From: Liolophura sinensis
Lineage: Eukaryota > Mollusca > Polyplacophora > Chitonida > Chitonidae
Direction of reading: 5' to 3'
Length of the DNA: 64,000 nucleotides
Assembly (NCBI RefSeq): GCF_032854445.1
Contig: NW_027018094.1
Location: forward strand, 1-64,000
Position numbers and translations under genes: made by a program. Position 1 is the stretch's first letter. Every line of letters begins with the position of its first letter. This document shows positions 38,531-52,687 of the stretch, piece after piece. Under the pieces are notes generated by a model. The model ran no database searches. It was not told where the DNA came from and saw nothing but the letters and a program-made list of their open reading frames with translations.

Positions 38531-41500
38531 ATAATAGCATGCTCAGTTACAAGATAAACATTGTAATCATTATATTAGCATGCTCAGTTACAAGGTGAAC
38601 ATTGTAATCATTATATGAGCACGCTCAGTTACAAGGTAAACATTGTAATCACTATAATAGAAAGCTCAGTTACAAGATGAAAATTGTAATCATAATAGCA
38701 TGTTCAGTTACAAGATGAACATTGTAATCATTATAATAGCATGTTCAGTTACAAGGTGAACATTGTAATCATTATAAAAACATGTCCAATTACAAGATGA
38801 ACATTGTAATAGTTATAATAGCATGTTCAGTTACAAAGTGAACATTGTAATCATTATAATAGCATGCTCAGTTGCAAGATAAACATTGTAATCATTATAA
38901 TATCATTTTCAGTTACAAGATGAAGATTGTAATCGACATAACAGCATGTTCAGTTACAAAATGAACATTGTCATCATTAAAATAGCATGTTCAGTTAAAA
39001 GGTGAACATTGTAATCATTATAAAAGCATGCTCAGTTACAAGATGAACATTGTAATCATTATAATAACATGCTCAGTTGCAAAATGGACATTGTAATCAT
39101 TACATTAGCATATTCAGTTACAAGATGAATATTGTAATAGTTATAATAGCATGTTCAGTTACGAAGTGAACATTGTAATCATTATAATAGCATGCTGAGT
39201 TGCAAGATAAACATTGTAATCATTATAATATCATTTTCAGTTACAAGATGAAGATTGTAATCGACATAATAGCATGTTCAGTTACAAAATGAACATTGTC
39301 ATCATTAAAATAGCATGTTCAGTTAAAAGGTGAACATTGTAATCATTATAAAAGCATGCTCAGTTACAAGATGAACATTGTAATCATTATAATAGCATGT
39401 TCAGTTACAAGGTGGACATTGTAATCAGTATAAAAGCATGCTCAGTTGCAAAATGGACATTGTAATCATTACATTAGCATATTCAGTTACAAGATGAATA
39501 TTGTAATCATTAAAATAACATCATCAGTTACAAAATGAACATTGTATTCATTATATTAGCACGTTCAATTACAAGATGAACATTGTAATCATTACAATAG
39601 CGTGCTCAGTTACAAGATAAACATTGTAATCATTATAAAAACATGCCCAGTTACAAGATGAACATTGTAATAGTTATAATAGCATGTTCAGTTACGAAGT
39701 AAACATTGCAATCATTGTAATAGCATGTTCAGTTACAAAGTGAACATTGTAATCCTTATAATTGCATGTTCAGTTACAAGATGAACATTGTAATCATTAT
39801 AAAAACATCATCAGTTGCAAGGTGAACATTGTAATCAGTATACAAGCATGCTCAGTTGCAAAATGGACATTGTAATCGTTACAATAGCATATTTAGTTAC
39901 AAGATGAACATTGTATTCATTTTAATAATGTGCTCAGTTACAAGGTGAACATTGTGATCATTACAATAGCCTGCTCAGTTACAAGATGAACATTGTAATA
40001 GTTAAATTAGCATGTTCAGTTACGAAGTGAACATTGTAATCATTATAATAGCATGCTCAGTTGCAAGATAAACATTGTTATCATTATAATATCATTTTCA
40101 GTTACAAAATGAAGATTGTAATCGACATAATAGCATGTTCAGTTACAAGATGCACATTGTAATCATTATAATAGCATGTTCAGTTACAAAGTAAACATTG
40201 TAATCATTATAATTGCGTCAACGGTTACAAAATCATCATTGTAATCAATATAATAGCATGCTCAGTTACAAAATGAATATTGCAATCATTATATTAGCAT
40301 ATTTTATTACAAATGAACAATGTAATCATTATTATAGCATATGTAGTTACAAGATGAACATTGTAATCATTATAAAAACATCATCAGTTACAAGGTGAAC
40401 ATTGTAATCAGTATAAAAGCATGCTCAGTTGCAAAATGGACATTATAATCATTACATTAGAATATTCAGTTACAAGATGAATATTTTAATCATTATAATA
40501 ACATCATCAGTTACAAAATGAACATTGTATTCATTATATTAGCACGTTAAATTACAAGATGAACATTGTAATCATTATAATAGCATGTTCAGTTACAAGG
40601 TGGACATTGTAATCAGTATAAAAGCATGCTCAGTTGCAAAATGGACATTGTAATCATTACATTAGCATATTCAGTCAGAAGATGAATATTGTAATCATTA
40701 TAATAAAATCATCAGTTACAAAATGAACATTGTATTCATTATATTAGCACGTTCAATTACAAGATGATCATTGTAATCATTATAATATCATGCTCAGTTG
40801 CAAGATGAATATTGTAATCGACATAATAGCATGTTCAGTTACAAGATGAACATTGTAATCATTGTAATAGCATGTTCAGTTACAAAGTGAACATTGTAAT
40901 CCTTATAATTGCATGTTCAATTACAAGATGAACATTGTAATCATTATAAAAACATCATCAGTTGCAAGGTGAACATTGTAATCAGTATACAAGCATGCTC
41001 AGTTGCAAAATGGACATTGTAATCATTACAATAGCATATTTAGTTACAAGATGAACATTGTAATCATTTTAATAATGTGCTCAGTTACAACGTAAACATT
41101 GTAATCATTACAATAGCGTGCTCAGTTACAAGATGAACATTGTAATTATTATAATAGCATGTTCAGTTACAGGATGAACATTGTAATAATTTAATAGCGT
41201 GTTTAGTTACAAAATGAACATTGAAATCATTATAATAGAATGTTCAGTGCCAAGATGAACATTGCAATCATTATAATAGCATATTCAGTTACAAGATGAA
41301 CATTATAACATCCTAATTCCGTGTTCAGTTACAAAATGAACATTAAAATTATTATAATAGCACGTTCAGTGACAAGGTGAACATTTAAATCCTTATATTA
41401 GCATGCTCAGTTACAAGGTGAACATTGTAATCATTATAACAGCGTCAACGGTTGCAAAATCATTATTGTAATTAATATAATATCATGCTCAGTTACAAAA

Positions 41501-44127
41501 TGAATATTGCAATCATTATATTAGCATATTTCATTACAAGATGAACATTGTAATCATTATAATAGTATGTTCAGTTACAAGGTGATTTTTGTAATTATTA
41601 TAATAGCATGTTCAGTTACAAGGTGAACATTGTAATCAGTATAAAAACATGCTCAGTTACAAGATGAAAATTGTAATCATTACATTAGCATATTCAGTTA
41701 CAAAATGAATTCTGTAATAATTATAATAACATCATCAGTTACAAAATGAACATTGTATACATTATATTAGCACGTTCAATTACAAAGTCAACATTGTAAT
41801 CATTATAAGAGCGTCAACGGTTACAAAATCATCATTGTAATCAATATAATGGCATGTTCAGTTACAAAATAAATATTTCAATCATTATATTAGCATATTT
41901 CATTACAAGATGAACATTGTAATCATTATTATAGCATATGTAGTTACAAGATGAACATTGTAATCATTATAAAACATCATCAGTTTCAAGGTGAACATTG
42001 TAATCAGTATAAAAGCATACTCATTTGCAAAATGGACATTGTAATCATTACATTAGCATGTTCAGTTACAAGATGAACATTGTAATCATTATAATATCAT
42101 GCTTAGTTGCAAGATGAAGATTGTAATCGAGATAATAGCATGTTCAGTTACAAGATGAACACTGTAATTATTGTAATAGCATGTTCAGTTACAAAGTGAA
42201 CTTTGTAATCCTTATAATTGCATGTTCAGTTACCAGATGAACATTGTAATCATTATAATATCATGCTCAGTTGCAAAATGGACATTGTAATGATTACAAT
42301 AGCATTTTTAGTTACAAGATGAACATTGTAATCATTATAATAATGTGCTCCGTTACAAGGTGAACATTGGAATCATTACAATAGCGTGCTCAGTTACAAG
42401 ATGAACATTGTAATCATTAAAAAAACATGCCCAGTTACAAGATGAACATTGTAAAAAGTATAATATTATGTTCAGTGACGAAGTGAACATTGTAATCATT
42501 ATAATAGCATGCTCAGTTGCAAGATAAATATTGCAATCATTAAAATATCATTTTCAGTTAAAAGATGAAGATTGTAATCGACATAATAGCATGTTCAGTT
42601 ACAAGATAAACATTGTAATCATTGTAATAGCATGTTCAGTTACAAAGTAAACATTGTAATCATTATAATAGCGTCAACGGTTACAAAATCATCATTGTAA
42701 TCAACATAATAGCATGCTCAGTTATAAAATGAATATTGCAATCATTATATTAGCATATTATCATTACAAGATGAACATTGTAATTATTATTATAGCATAT
42801 GTAGTTAAAAGATGAACATTGTAATTATTATAAAATCATTATCGGTTACAAGGTGAACATTGTAATCAGTATAAAAGCATGCTCAGTTGCAAGATGAACA
42901 TTGTATTCAGTATCAAAGCATGGTCAGTTGGAAAATAAACATTGTAATCATTACATTAGCATATTCAGTTACAAGATGAATATTGTAATCATTATAGTAA
43001 CATCATCAGTTACAAAATGAACATTGTATTCATTATATTAGCACGTTCAATTACAAGATGAACATTGTAATCATTATAATATCATGTTCCGTTGCAAGAT
43101 GAGGATTGTAATCGAAATAATAGCATGTTCAGTTACAAGATGAACATTGTAATCATTGTAATAGCATGTTCAGTTACAAAGTGAACATTGTAATCATTAT
43201 AAAAACATCATCAGTTGCAAGGTGAACATTGTAATCAGTTTACAAGCATGCTCAGTTGCAAAATGAACATTGTAATTATTACAATAACATATTTAGTTAC
43301 AAGATGAACATTGTAATCATTATAAAAGCACGTTCAATTACAAGATGAACAATGTAATCATTATAAAAGCATGTTCAGTTACAAGGTGAACATTGTAATC
43401 ATTATAAAAACATCATCAGTTGCAAGGTTAACATTGTAATCAGTATACAAGCATGCTCAGTTTCAAAATGAACATTGTAATTATTACAATAACATATTCA
43501 GTTACAAGATGAACATTGTAATCTTTATATTAGCATGTTTAGTTACAAGGTGGACATTGTAATCAGTATAAAAGCATGCTCAGTTGCAAAATGGACATTG
43601 TAATCATTACATTAGCATATTCAGTTACAAGATGAATACTGTAATCATTATAATAACATCATCAGTTACAAAATGAACATTGTATACATTATATTAGCAC
43701 GTTCAATTACAAGATGAACATTGTAATCATTATAAACAGCATGTTCAGTTGCAAGGTGAACATTGTAATCATTATAAAAACATGCTCAGTTACAAGATGA
43801 ACATTGTAATCATTATAATAGCATGTTCAGTTACAAGGTGGACATTGTAATCAGTATAAAAGCATGCTCAGTTGCAAAATGGACATTGTAATCATTACAT
43901 TAGCATATTCACTTACAAGATGAACATTGTAATTATTATAATAACATCATCAGTTACAAAATGAACATTGTATTCATTATATTAGCACGTTAAACTACAA
44001 GATGAACATTGTAATCATTAAAATATCATGCTCAGTTTCAAGATGAAGATTGTAATCGACATAATAGCATGTTCAGTTACAAGATGAACATTGTAATCAT
44101 TGTAATAGCATGTTCAGTTACAAAGTG
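38531..44127 (+). repeat. Satellite array after cassette F1, more diverged
   Basis: Plus-orientation 41-bp satellite. The first 1.3 kb contain many canonical monomers and a local eight-mer repeat: GTTACAAAG at 38830 corresponds to GTTACGAAG at 39158, 328 bp apart. The subtype order of the left array is only partly followed and many private variants occur, so this stretch is less homogenised than 1-36290. Confidence 0.93.
38707..38747 (+). repeat. Representative 41-bp satellite monomer
   Basis: This unit is close to the apparent consensus and is given as a reference. It contains the inverted repeat TTACAA (38708-38713) / TTGTAA (38722-38727) with an 8-base loop. With the last bases of the preceding unit it also forms a second, overlapping inverted repeat, ATGTTCA (38700-38706) / TGAACAT (38716-38722), with a 9-base loop. 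The two stems share bases and so cannot form at once. In monomers that read ATGCTCA the second stem has one mismatch. GC is 11 of 41 bases and there is no CpG. Confidence 0.9.
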
Positions 44128-47100
44128 AACATTGTAATCCTTATAATTGCATGTTCAGTTACAAGATGAACATTGTAATCATTATAAAAACATCATCAGT
44201 TGCAAGGTGAACATTGTTATCAGTATACAAGCATGCTCAGTTGCAAAATGGACAGTGTAATCATTACAATAGCATATTCAGTTACATGATGAACATTATA
44301 ATCATTATAATAATGTGCTCAGTTACAAGGTGAACATTGTAATCATTATTATAGCGTGCTCAGTTACAAGATGAACATTGTAATCATTATAAAAACATCA
44401 TCAGTTACAAGGTGAACATTGTAATCAGTATAAAAGCATGCTCAGTTGCAAAATGGACATTGTAATCATTACATTAGCATATTCACTTACAAGATGAATA
44501 TTGTAATCATTATAATAACATCATCAGTTACAAAATAAACATTGTATTCATTATATTAGCACGTTCAATTACAAGATGAACATTGTAATCATTATAAAAG
44601 CATATTTAGTTGCAAGGTGAACATTGTAATCATTATAAAAACATGCTCAGTTACAAGATTAACATTGAAGTCATTATAATAGCATGTTCAGTTACAAGGT
44701 GGACATTGTAATCAGTATAAAAGCATGCTCAGTGGAAAATGGACATTATATATATTACATTAGCATATTCAGTTACAAGATGAATATTGTAATCATTATA
44801 ATAACATCATCAGTTACAAAATGAACATTGTATTCATTATATTAGCACGTTCAATTACAAGATGATCAATGTAATCATTATAATATCATGCTCAGTTGCA
44901 AGATGAATATTGTAATCGACATAATAGCATGTTCAGTTACAAGATGAACATTGTAATCATTGTAATAGCATGTTCAGTTACAAAGTGAACATTGTAATCC
45001 TTATAATTGCATGTTCAGTTACCAGATGAACATTGTAATCATTATAAAACATCATCAGTTGCAAGGTGAACATTGTAATCAGTATATAAGCATGCTCAGT
45101 TGCAAAATGGACATTGTAATCATTACAATAGCATATTTAGGTACAAGATGATGTTGTAATCATTATAATAATGTGCTCAGTTACAAGGTGAACATTGTAA
45201 TCATTACAATAGCGTGCTCAGTTACAATATGAACATTGTAATCATTATAATAGCATGTTCAGTTACAGGATGAACATTGTAATAATTTAATAGCGTGTTC
45301 AGTTACAAAATGAACATTGAAACCATTATAAGAGAATGTTCAGTGCCAAGATAAACATTGCAATCATTACATTAGCATATTCAGTTACAAGATGAATATT
45401 TTAATCATTAAAATAACATTATCAGTTACAAAATGAACATTGTATTCATTATATTAGCACGTTCAATTACAAGATGAACATTGTAATCATTACAATAGCG
45501 TGCTCAGTTACAAGATAAACATTGTAATCATTATAAAAACATGCCCAGTTACAAGATGAACATTGTAATAGTTATAATAGCATGTTCAGTTACGAAGTAA
45601 ACATTGCAATCATTGTAATAGCATGTTCAGTTACAAAGTGAACATTGTAATCCTTATAATTGTATGTTCAGTTACAAGATGAACATTGTAATCATTATAA
45701 AAACATCATCAGTTGCAAGGTGAACATTGTAATTAGAATACAAGTATGCTCAGTTGCAAAATGGACATTGTAATCATTACAATAGCATATTCAGGTACAA
45801 GATGAACATTGTAATCATTATAATAATGTGCTCAGTTACAAGGTGAACATTGTAATCATTACAATAGCGTGCTCAGTTACAAAATGAACATTGAAACCAT
45901 TATAAGAGAATGTTCAGTGCCAAGATAAACATTGCAATTATTATAATAGCATATTCAGTTACAAGATGAACATTTTAATAACCTAATACTGTGTTCAGTT
46001 ACAAAATGAACATTAAAATTGTTATAATAGCACGTTCAGTGGCAAGGTGAACATTGTAATCATTATAATAGCATGCTCATTTACAAGGTGAACATTGTAA
46101 TCATTATAATAGCGTCAACTGTTACAAAATCATCATTGTAATCAATATAATAGCATGCCTAGTTACAAAATGAATATTGCAATCATTATATTAGCATATT
46201 TCATTACAAGATGAACATTGTAATCATTATTATAGCATATGTAGTTATAAGATGAGCTTTGTAATCAGTATAAAAGCATGTTCTGTTGCAAAATGAACAT
46301 TGTAATCATTATTTTAGCATGTTCAGTTACAAGATGAACATTGTAATCATAATAACAGCATGGACAGTTACAAGATGAACACTGTAATCATTGTAATAGC
46401 ATGCTCAGTTACAAGATGAACATTGTAATCATTATAATAGCATATTCGGTTACAGGATGAACATTGCAATAACCTAATACCGTGTTCAGTTACAAAATGA
46501 ACATTAAAACTATTATAATATCACTTTTAGTGACATGGTGAACATTGTAATCATTATAATAGCATGTTCAGTTACAAGGTGATTATTGTAATTACTATAA
46601 TAGCACGTTCAGTTACAAGACACCCTTTGTAATTATTATAATAGCATCTTCAGTTACAAGATAAACAATGTAATCATTCTATTAGCACGTTTAGTTGAAA
46701 CGTGAGGATTGTAATTGATATAATAGCATGTTCAGTTACAAGATAAATATTTTAGTTATTGTAATGGCATGTTCATTTACAAGGTGAACATTGTAATCAT
46801 TATAATAACATGTTTACTTACAAGATGATCATTGTAATCATCATATTAGGACGTTCAGTTACAAGATGAACATTGTAATTATTATAATAGCATGTTCACT
46901 TACTAAATGAACATTGTAATTATTAGAATATCATGCTTAGTTACAAGATGAACATTGTTATCAGTATAATAGCATGTTTAGTAACAACATAAACATTGTA
47001 TTCATTATAATAGCATGCTCAATTACAAGATGAACATTGCAATCAGTATAATAACATGTTTAGTTACAAGAGAGAACGACGTTAAAACCCAAGCACTCAC

Positions 47101-50100
47101 TCAGCTACCAGATGAACATTGTAATCATTATATTAGGATGTTCAGTTACAAGATGAACATTGTAATCAATATAATAGCATATTCAGTTACAAAATGAACA
47201 TTGTAATTATTGTAATGTTATGTTCAGTTACAAGATGAACATTGTTATCAGTATAATAGCATGTTCAGTTACAACATGAACATTGTAATCATTATAATAG
47301 CATGCTCAATTACAAGATGAACATTGTAATCAGTAAAATAGCATGCTCAGTTACAAAATTAACATTGTAATCATTATACTAGTATGCTCAATTACAAGAT
47401 GAACATTGTAATAATTATAATAGGTTGCTCAAATACAAGATGAGCAATGTAATTATTATAATAGCATGCTCAATTAAAAGATAAAAATTGTAATCAGTAT
47501 AATAGCATGCTCAGTTACAAAATGAACATTGTAATCATTATACTAGTATGCCCAGTTACAAGATGAACATTGTTATCAGTATAATAGCATGTTCAGTTAC
47601 AACATGAACATTGTAATCATTATAATAGCATGTTCAGTTACAAGATGAACATTGTAATCAGTATAATAGCATGCTCAGTTACAAAATTAATATTGTAATC
47701 ATTATAATAGCGTCAACGGTTACAAAATCATCATTGTAATCAATATAATAGCATGCTCAGTTACAAAATTAATATTGCAGTTACTATATTAGCATATTTC
47801 ATTACAAGATGAACATTGTAATCATTATAAAAACATCATCAGTGACAAGGTGAACATTGTAATCAGTATAAAAGCATTGTCAGTTGCAAAATGGACATTA
47901 TAATCATTACATTAGCATATTAACTTACAAGATGAATATTGTAATCATTATAATAACATTATCAGTTACAAAAAAAACATTGTATTCATTATATTAGCAC
48001 GTTCAATTACAAGATGAACATTGTAATCATTATAAAAGCATGTTCAGTTACAAGGTGAACATTGTAATCATTATAAAAACATGCTCAGTTACAAGATGAA
48101 CATTTAAATCATTATAATAGCATGTTCAGTTACAAGGTGGACATTGTAATCAGTATAAAAGCATGCTCAGTTGCAAAATGGACATTGTAATCATTACATT
48201 AGCATATTCAGTTACAAGATGAATATTGTAACAATATAATAACATCATCAGTTACAAAATAAACATTGTATTCATTATATTAGCACGTTCAATTACAACA
48301 TAAATATTGTAATCATTATAAAAGCATGATCAGTTACAAGGTGAACATTGTAAGCAATATAAAAACATGCTCAGTTACAAGATGAACATTGAATTCATTA
48401 TAATAGCATGTTCAGTTACAAGGTGAACATTGTAATCATTATAAAAACATGCTCAGTTACAAGATGAACATTGTAATCATTATATTAGCATGTTCAGTTA
48501 CAAGGTGGACATTGTAATCAGTATAAAAGCATGCTCAGTTGCAAAATGGACATTGTAATCATTACATTAGCATATTCAGTTACAAGATTAATATTGTAAT
48601 CATTATAATAACATCATCAGTTACAAAATGAACATTGTATTCATTATATTAGCACGTTCAATTACAAGATGAACATTGTAATCATTATAATATCATGCTC
48701 AGTTGCAAGATGAAGATTGTAACCGACATAATAGCATGTTTAGTTACAAGATCAACATTGTAATCATTGTAATAGCATGTCCAGTTACATAGTGAACATT
48801 GTAATCCTTATAATTACATGTTCAGTTACAAGATGAACATTGTAATCATTATAAAAACATCATCAGTTGCAAGGTGAACATTGTAATCATTTTAAAAACA
48901 TGCTCAGTTACAAGATGAACATTGAAATCATTATAATAGCATCTTCAGTTACAAGGTGGACATTGTAATCAGTATAAAAGCATGCTCAGTTGCTCAGTTG
49001 CAAAATGGACATTATAATCATTACATTAGCATATTCAGTTACAAGATGAATATTTTAATCATTATAATAACATTATCAGTTACAAAATGAACATTGTATT
49101 CATTATATTAGCACGTTCATTTACAAGATGAACATTGAAATCATTATAATAGCATGTTCAGTTACAAGGTGGACATTGTAATCAGTATAAAAGCATGCTT
49201 AGTTGCAAAATGGACATTGTAATCATTACATTAGCATATTCAGTTACAAGATGAATATTGTAATCATTATAATAACATCATCAGTTACAAAATGAACATT
49301 GTATTCATTATATTAGCACGTTCAATTACAAGATGAACATTGTAATCATTATAAAAACATCATCAGTTGCAAGGTGAACATTGTAATCAGTATACAAGCA
49401 TGCTCAGTCGCAAAATGGACATTGTAATCATTACAATAGCATATTCAGTTACAAGATGAACATTGTAATCAATATAATAATGTGCTCAGTTACAAGGTGA
49501 ACATTGTAATCATTACAATAGCGTGCTCAGTTACAAGATGAACATTGTAATCATTATAAAAACATGCCCAGTTACAAGATGAACATTGTAATAGTTATAA
49601 TGGCATGTTCAGTTACGAAGAGAACATTGTAATCATTATAATAGCATGCTCAGTTGCAAGATAAAGATTGTAATCATTATAATTTTATTTTCAGTTACAA
49701 GATGAAGATTGTAATCATTGTAATAGCATGTTCAGTTACAAAGTAAACATTGTAATCATTATAATAGCGTCAACGGTTACAAAATCATCATTGTAATCAA
49801 TATAATAGCATGCTCAGTTACAAATTGAATATTGCAATTATTATATTAGCATGTTTCATTACAAGATGAACATTGTAATCACTATTATAGCCTATGTAGT
49901 TACAAGATGAACATTGTAATCATTATAAAAACATCATCAGTTACAAGGTGAAAATTGTAATCAGTATAAAAGCATGCTCAGTTGCAAAATGGACATTGTA
50001 ATCATTACATTAGCATATTCACTTACAAGATGAATATTGTAATCATTATAATAACATCATCAGTTACAAAAAATACATTGTATTCATTATATTAGCACGT

Positions 50101-52500
50101 TTAATTACAAGATGAACATTGTAATCATTATAAAAGCATGTTCAGTTACAAGGTGAACATTGTAATCATTATAAAGACATGCTCAGTTACAGGATGAACA
50201 TTGTAATCATTATAATAGCATGTTCAGTTACAAGGTGGACATTGTAATCAGTATAAAAGCATGCTCAGTTGCAAAATGGACATTGTAATTATTACATTAG
50301 CATATTCAGTATCAAGATGAATACTGTAATCATTATAATAACATCATCAGTTACAAAATGAACATTGTATTCATTATATTAGCACGTCCAATTACAAGAT
50401 CAACATTGTAATCATTATAATATCATGCTCAGTTGCAAGATGAAGATTGTAATCGACATAATAGCATGTTCAGTTACAAGATGAACATTGTAATCATTGT
50501 AATAGCATGTTCAGTTACAAAGTGAACATTGTAATCCTTATAATTGCATGTTCAGTTACAAGATGAACATTGTAATCATTATAAAAACATCATCAGTTGC
50601 AAGGTTAACATTGTAATTAGTATACAAGCATGCTCAGTTGCTAAATGGACATTGTAATCATTACAATAGCATATTCAGTTACAAGATGAACATTGTAATC
50701 ATTATAAAAATGGGCTCAATTACAAGGTGAACATTGTAATCATTATAATAGCATGTTCAGTTACTAGATTAACATTGTAATAATTTAATAGCGTCTTCAG
50801 TTACAAAATGAACATTGAAATCATTATAATAGAATGTTCAGTGGCAAGATGAACATTGTAATCATTATAATAGCATATTCAGTTACAAGATGAACATTAT
50901 AATAACCCAATACCGTGTTCATTTACAAAATGAACATTAAAATTATTAAAAAAGCACGTTCACTGCCAAAATGATCATTAAAATTATTATAATAGCATGC
51001 TCAGTTACAAGATAAACATTGTAATCATTATAATATCATTTTCAGTTACAAGATGAAAATTGTAATCAACATAATAGCATGTTCAGTTACATGATGAACA
51101 TTGTAATCATTGTAATAGCATGTTCAGTTACAAAGTAAACATTGTAATCATTATAATAGCGTCAACGGTTACAAAATCATCATTGTAATCTATATAATAG
51201 CATGCTCAGTTACAAAATGAATATTGCAATCATTATATTAGCATATTTCATTACAAGATGAACATTGTAATCATTATTATAGCATATGTAGTTACAAGAT
51301 GAACACTGTAATCATTATAAAAACATCATCAGTTACAAGGTGGACATTGCAATCAGTGCAAAAGCATGCTCAGTTGCAAAATGGACATTGTAATCATTAC
51401 ATTAGCATGTTCAGTTACAAGATGAACATTGTAATCATTATAATATCATGCTTAGTTGCAAGATGAAGATTGTAATCGAGATAATAGCATGTTCAGTTAC
51501 AAGATGAACATTGTAATCATTATAATAGCATATTCAGTTACAAGATGAACATTGTATTCATTATAATAATGTGCTCCGTTACAAGGTGAACATTAGAATC
51601 ATTACAATAGCGTGCTCAGTTACAAGATGAACATTGTAATCATTAAAAAAACATGCCCAGTTACAAGATGAACATTGTAAAAAGTATAATATCATGTTCA
51701 GTTACGAAGTGAACATTGTAATCATTATAATAGCATGCTTAGTTGCAAGATAAACATTGTAATCATTTTAATAGCATATTTAGTTACAAGATGAACATTG
51801 TAATCATTATTATAGCATATGTAGTTACAAGATGAACATTGTAATCATTATAAAAACATCATCAGTTACAAGGTGAACATTGTAATTATTATAAAAACAT
51901 CATCAGTTACAAGGTGAACATTGTAATCATTATAAAAGCATGTTTAGTTGCAAGGTGAACATTGTAATCATTATAAAAACATGCTCAGTTACGAGATTAA
52001 CATTGAAGTCATTATAATAGCATGTTCAGTTACAAGGTGGACATTGTAATCAGTATAAAAGCATGCTCAGTTGCAAAATGGACATTATAATTATTACATT
52101 AGCATATTCAGTTACAAGATGAATATTGTAATCATTATAATAACATCATCAGTTACAAAATGAACATTGTATTCATTATATTAGCACGTTCAATTACAAG
52201 ATGATCATTGTAATCATTATAATATCATGCTCAGTTGCAAGATGAATATTGTAATCGACATAATAGCATGTTCAGTTACAAGATGAACATTGTAATCATT
52301 GTAATAGCATGTTCAGTTACAAAATGATAATTTTAATTATTATAATGTTATGTTTAGTTACAAGATGAACATTGTTATTAGTATAATAGCATTTTCAGTT
52401 GCAAACTTAACATTGTAATCAGCAAAATAGCATGCTCAGTTACAAAATTAACATTGTAATGATTACAATAGCATATTCAGTTACAAGATGAACATTGTAA
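44128..52500 (+). repeat. Satellite block with marker at 44250
   Basis: Plus-orientation satellite beginning with the seventh GGACAGTG marker. It follows the order of block 2 to about 45360. About 45470-45640 repeats 39570-39740, and about 45880-47200 follows the equivalent of 1130-2500, including the 30-bp SINE fragment. About 47147-48270 repeats 34127-35300 on the other side of cassette F1. The remainder is rich in private variants, including a small CTCAGTTG duplication at about 48985-49000. It ends at cassette fragment F2. Confidence 0.93.
47060..47113 (+). mobile_element. Diverged copy of 30-bp SINE 3' fragment
   Basis: The insert reads ACGACGTTAAAACCCAAGC here. The left flank is TAGTTACAAGA and the right flank CAGCTACCAGA, so the two target-duplication copies have drifted. 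About six monomers that precede the insert in the other copies are missing here, a sign of local deletion. Confidence 0.72.
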
Positions 52501-52687
52501 GAAATATTTTTAGAATAAATTGCTTCCAAACTCTGGTATATTCACCTTAGTTTAACTAAACGCCATCATATCGTATTTATGTTAATTACATGTAATATTG
52601 TAATAGGCATGTTCTTAAGTCAAGTGGCCCTTTGTTATACTGTTTAGCCTTTCAAAACGAAAACTACAGGTATGCATATTTAAGAGA
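52501..52687 (+). other. Cassette fragment F2 (left end only)
   Basis: This matches the left end of the cassette as seen in R1, R2 and R3 read on the minus strand, starting GAAATATTTTTAGAATAAA and ending ATGCATATTTAAGAGA. In the full copies the next bases are ACTTATG or a close variant; here the reversed satellite begins at 52688. The fragment holds a perfect ATTACATGTAAT palindrome at 52585-52596 and a satellite-like tract at 52596-52614. Confidence 0.85.

Noticed and set aside
38700-38722. TGTTCA/TGAACA as steroid-receptor half sites.
   Set aside because: The arrangement and 9-base spacing do not fit the usual inverted element with a 3-base spacer, and satellite repetition alone explains its abundance.
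1-52500. A CRISPR-like array, because short repeats recur at regular spacing.
   Set aside because: There are no unique spacers; the whole 41-bp unit repeats. The SINEs indicate a eukaryote.
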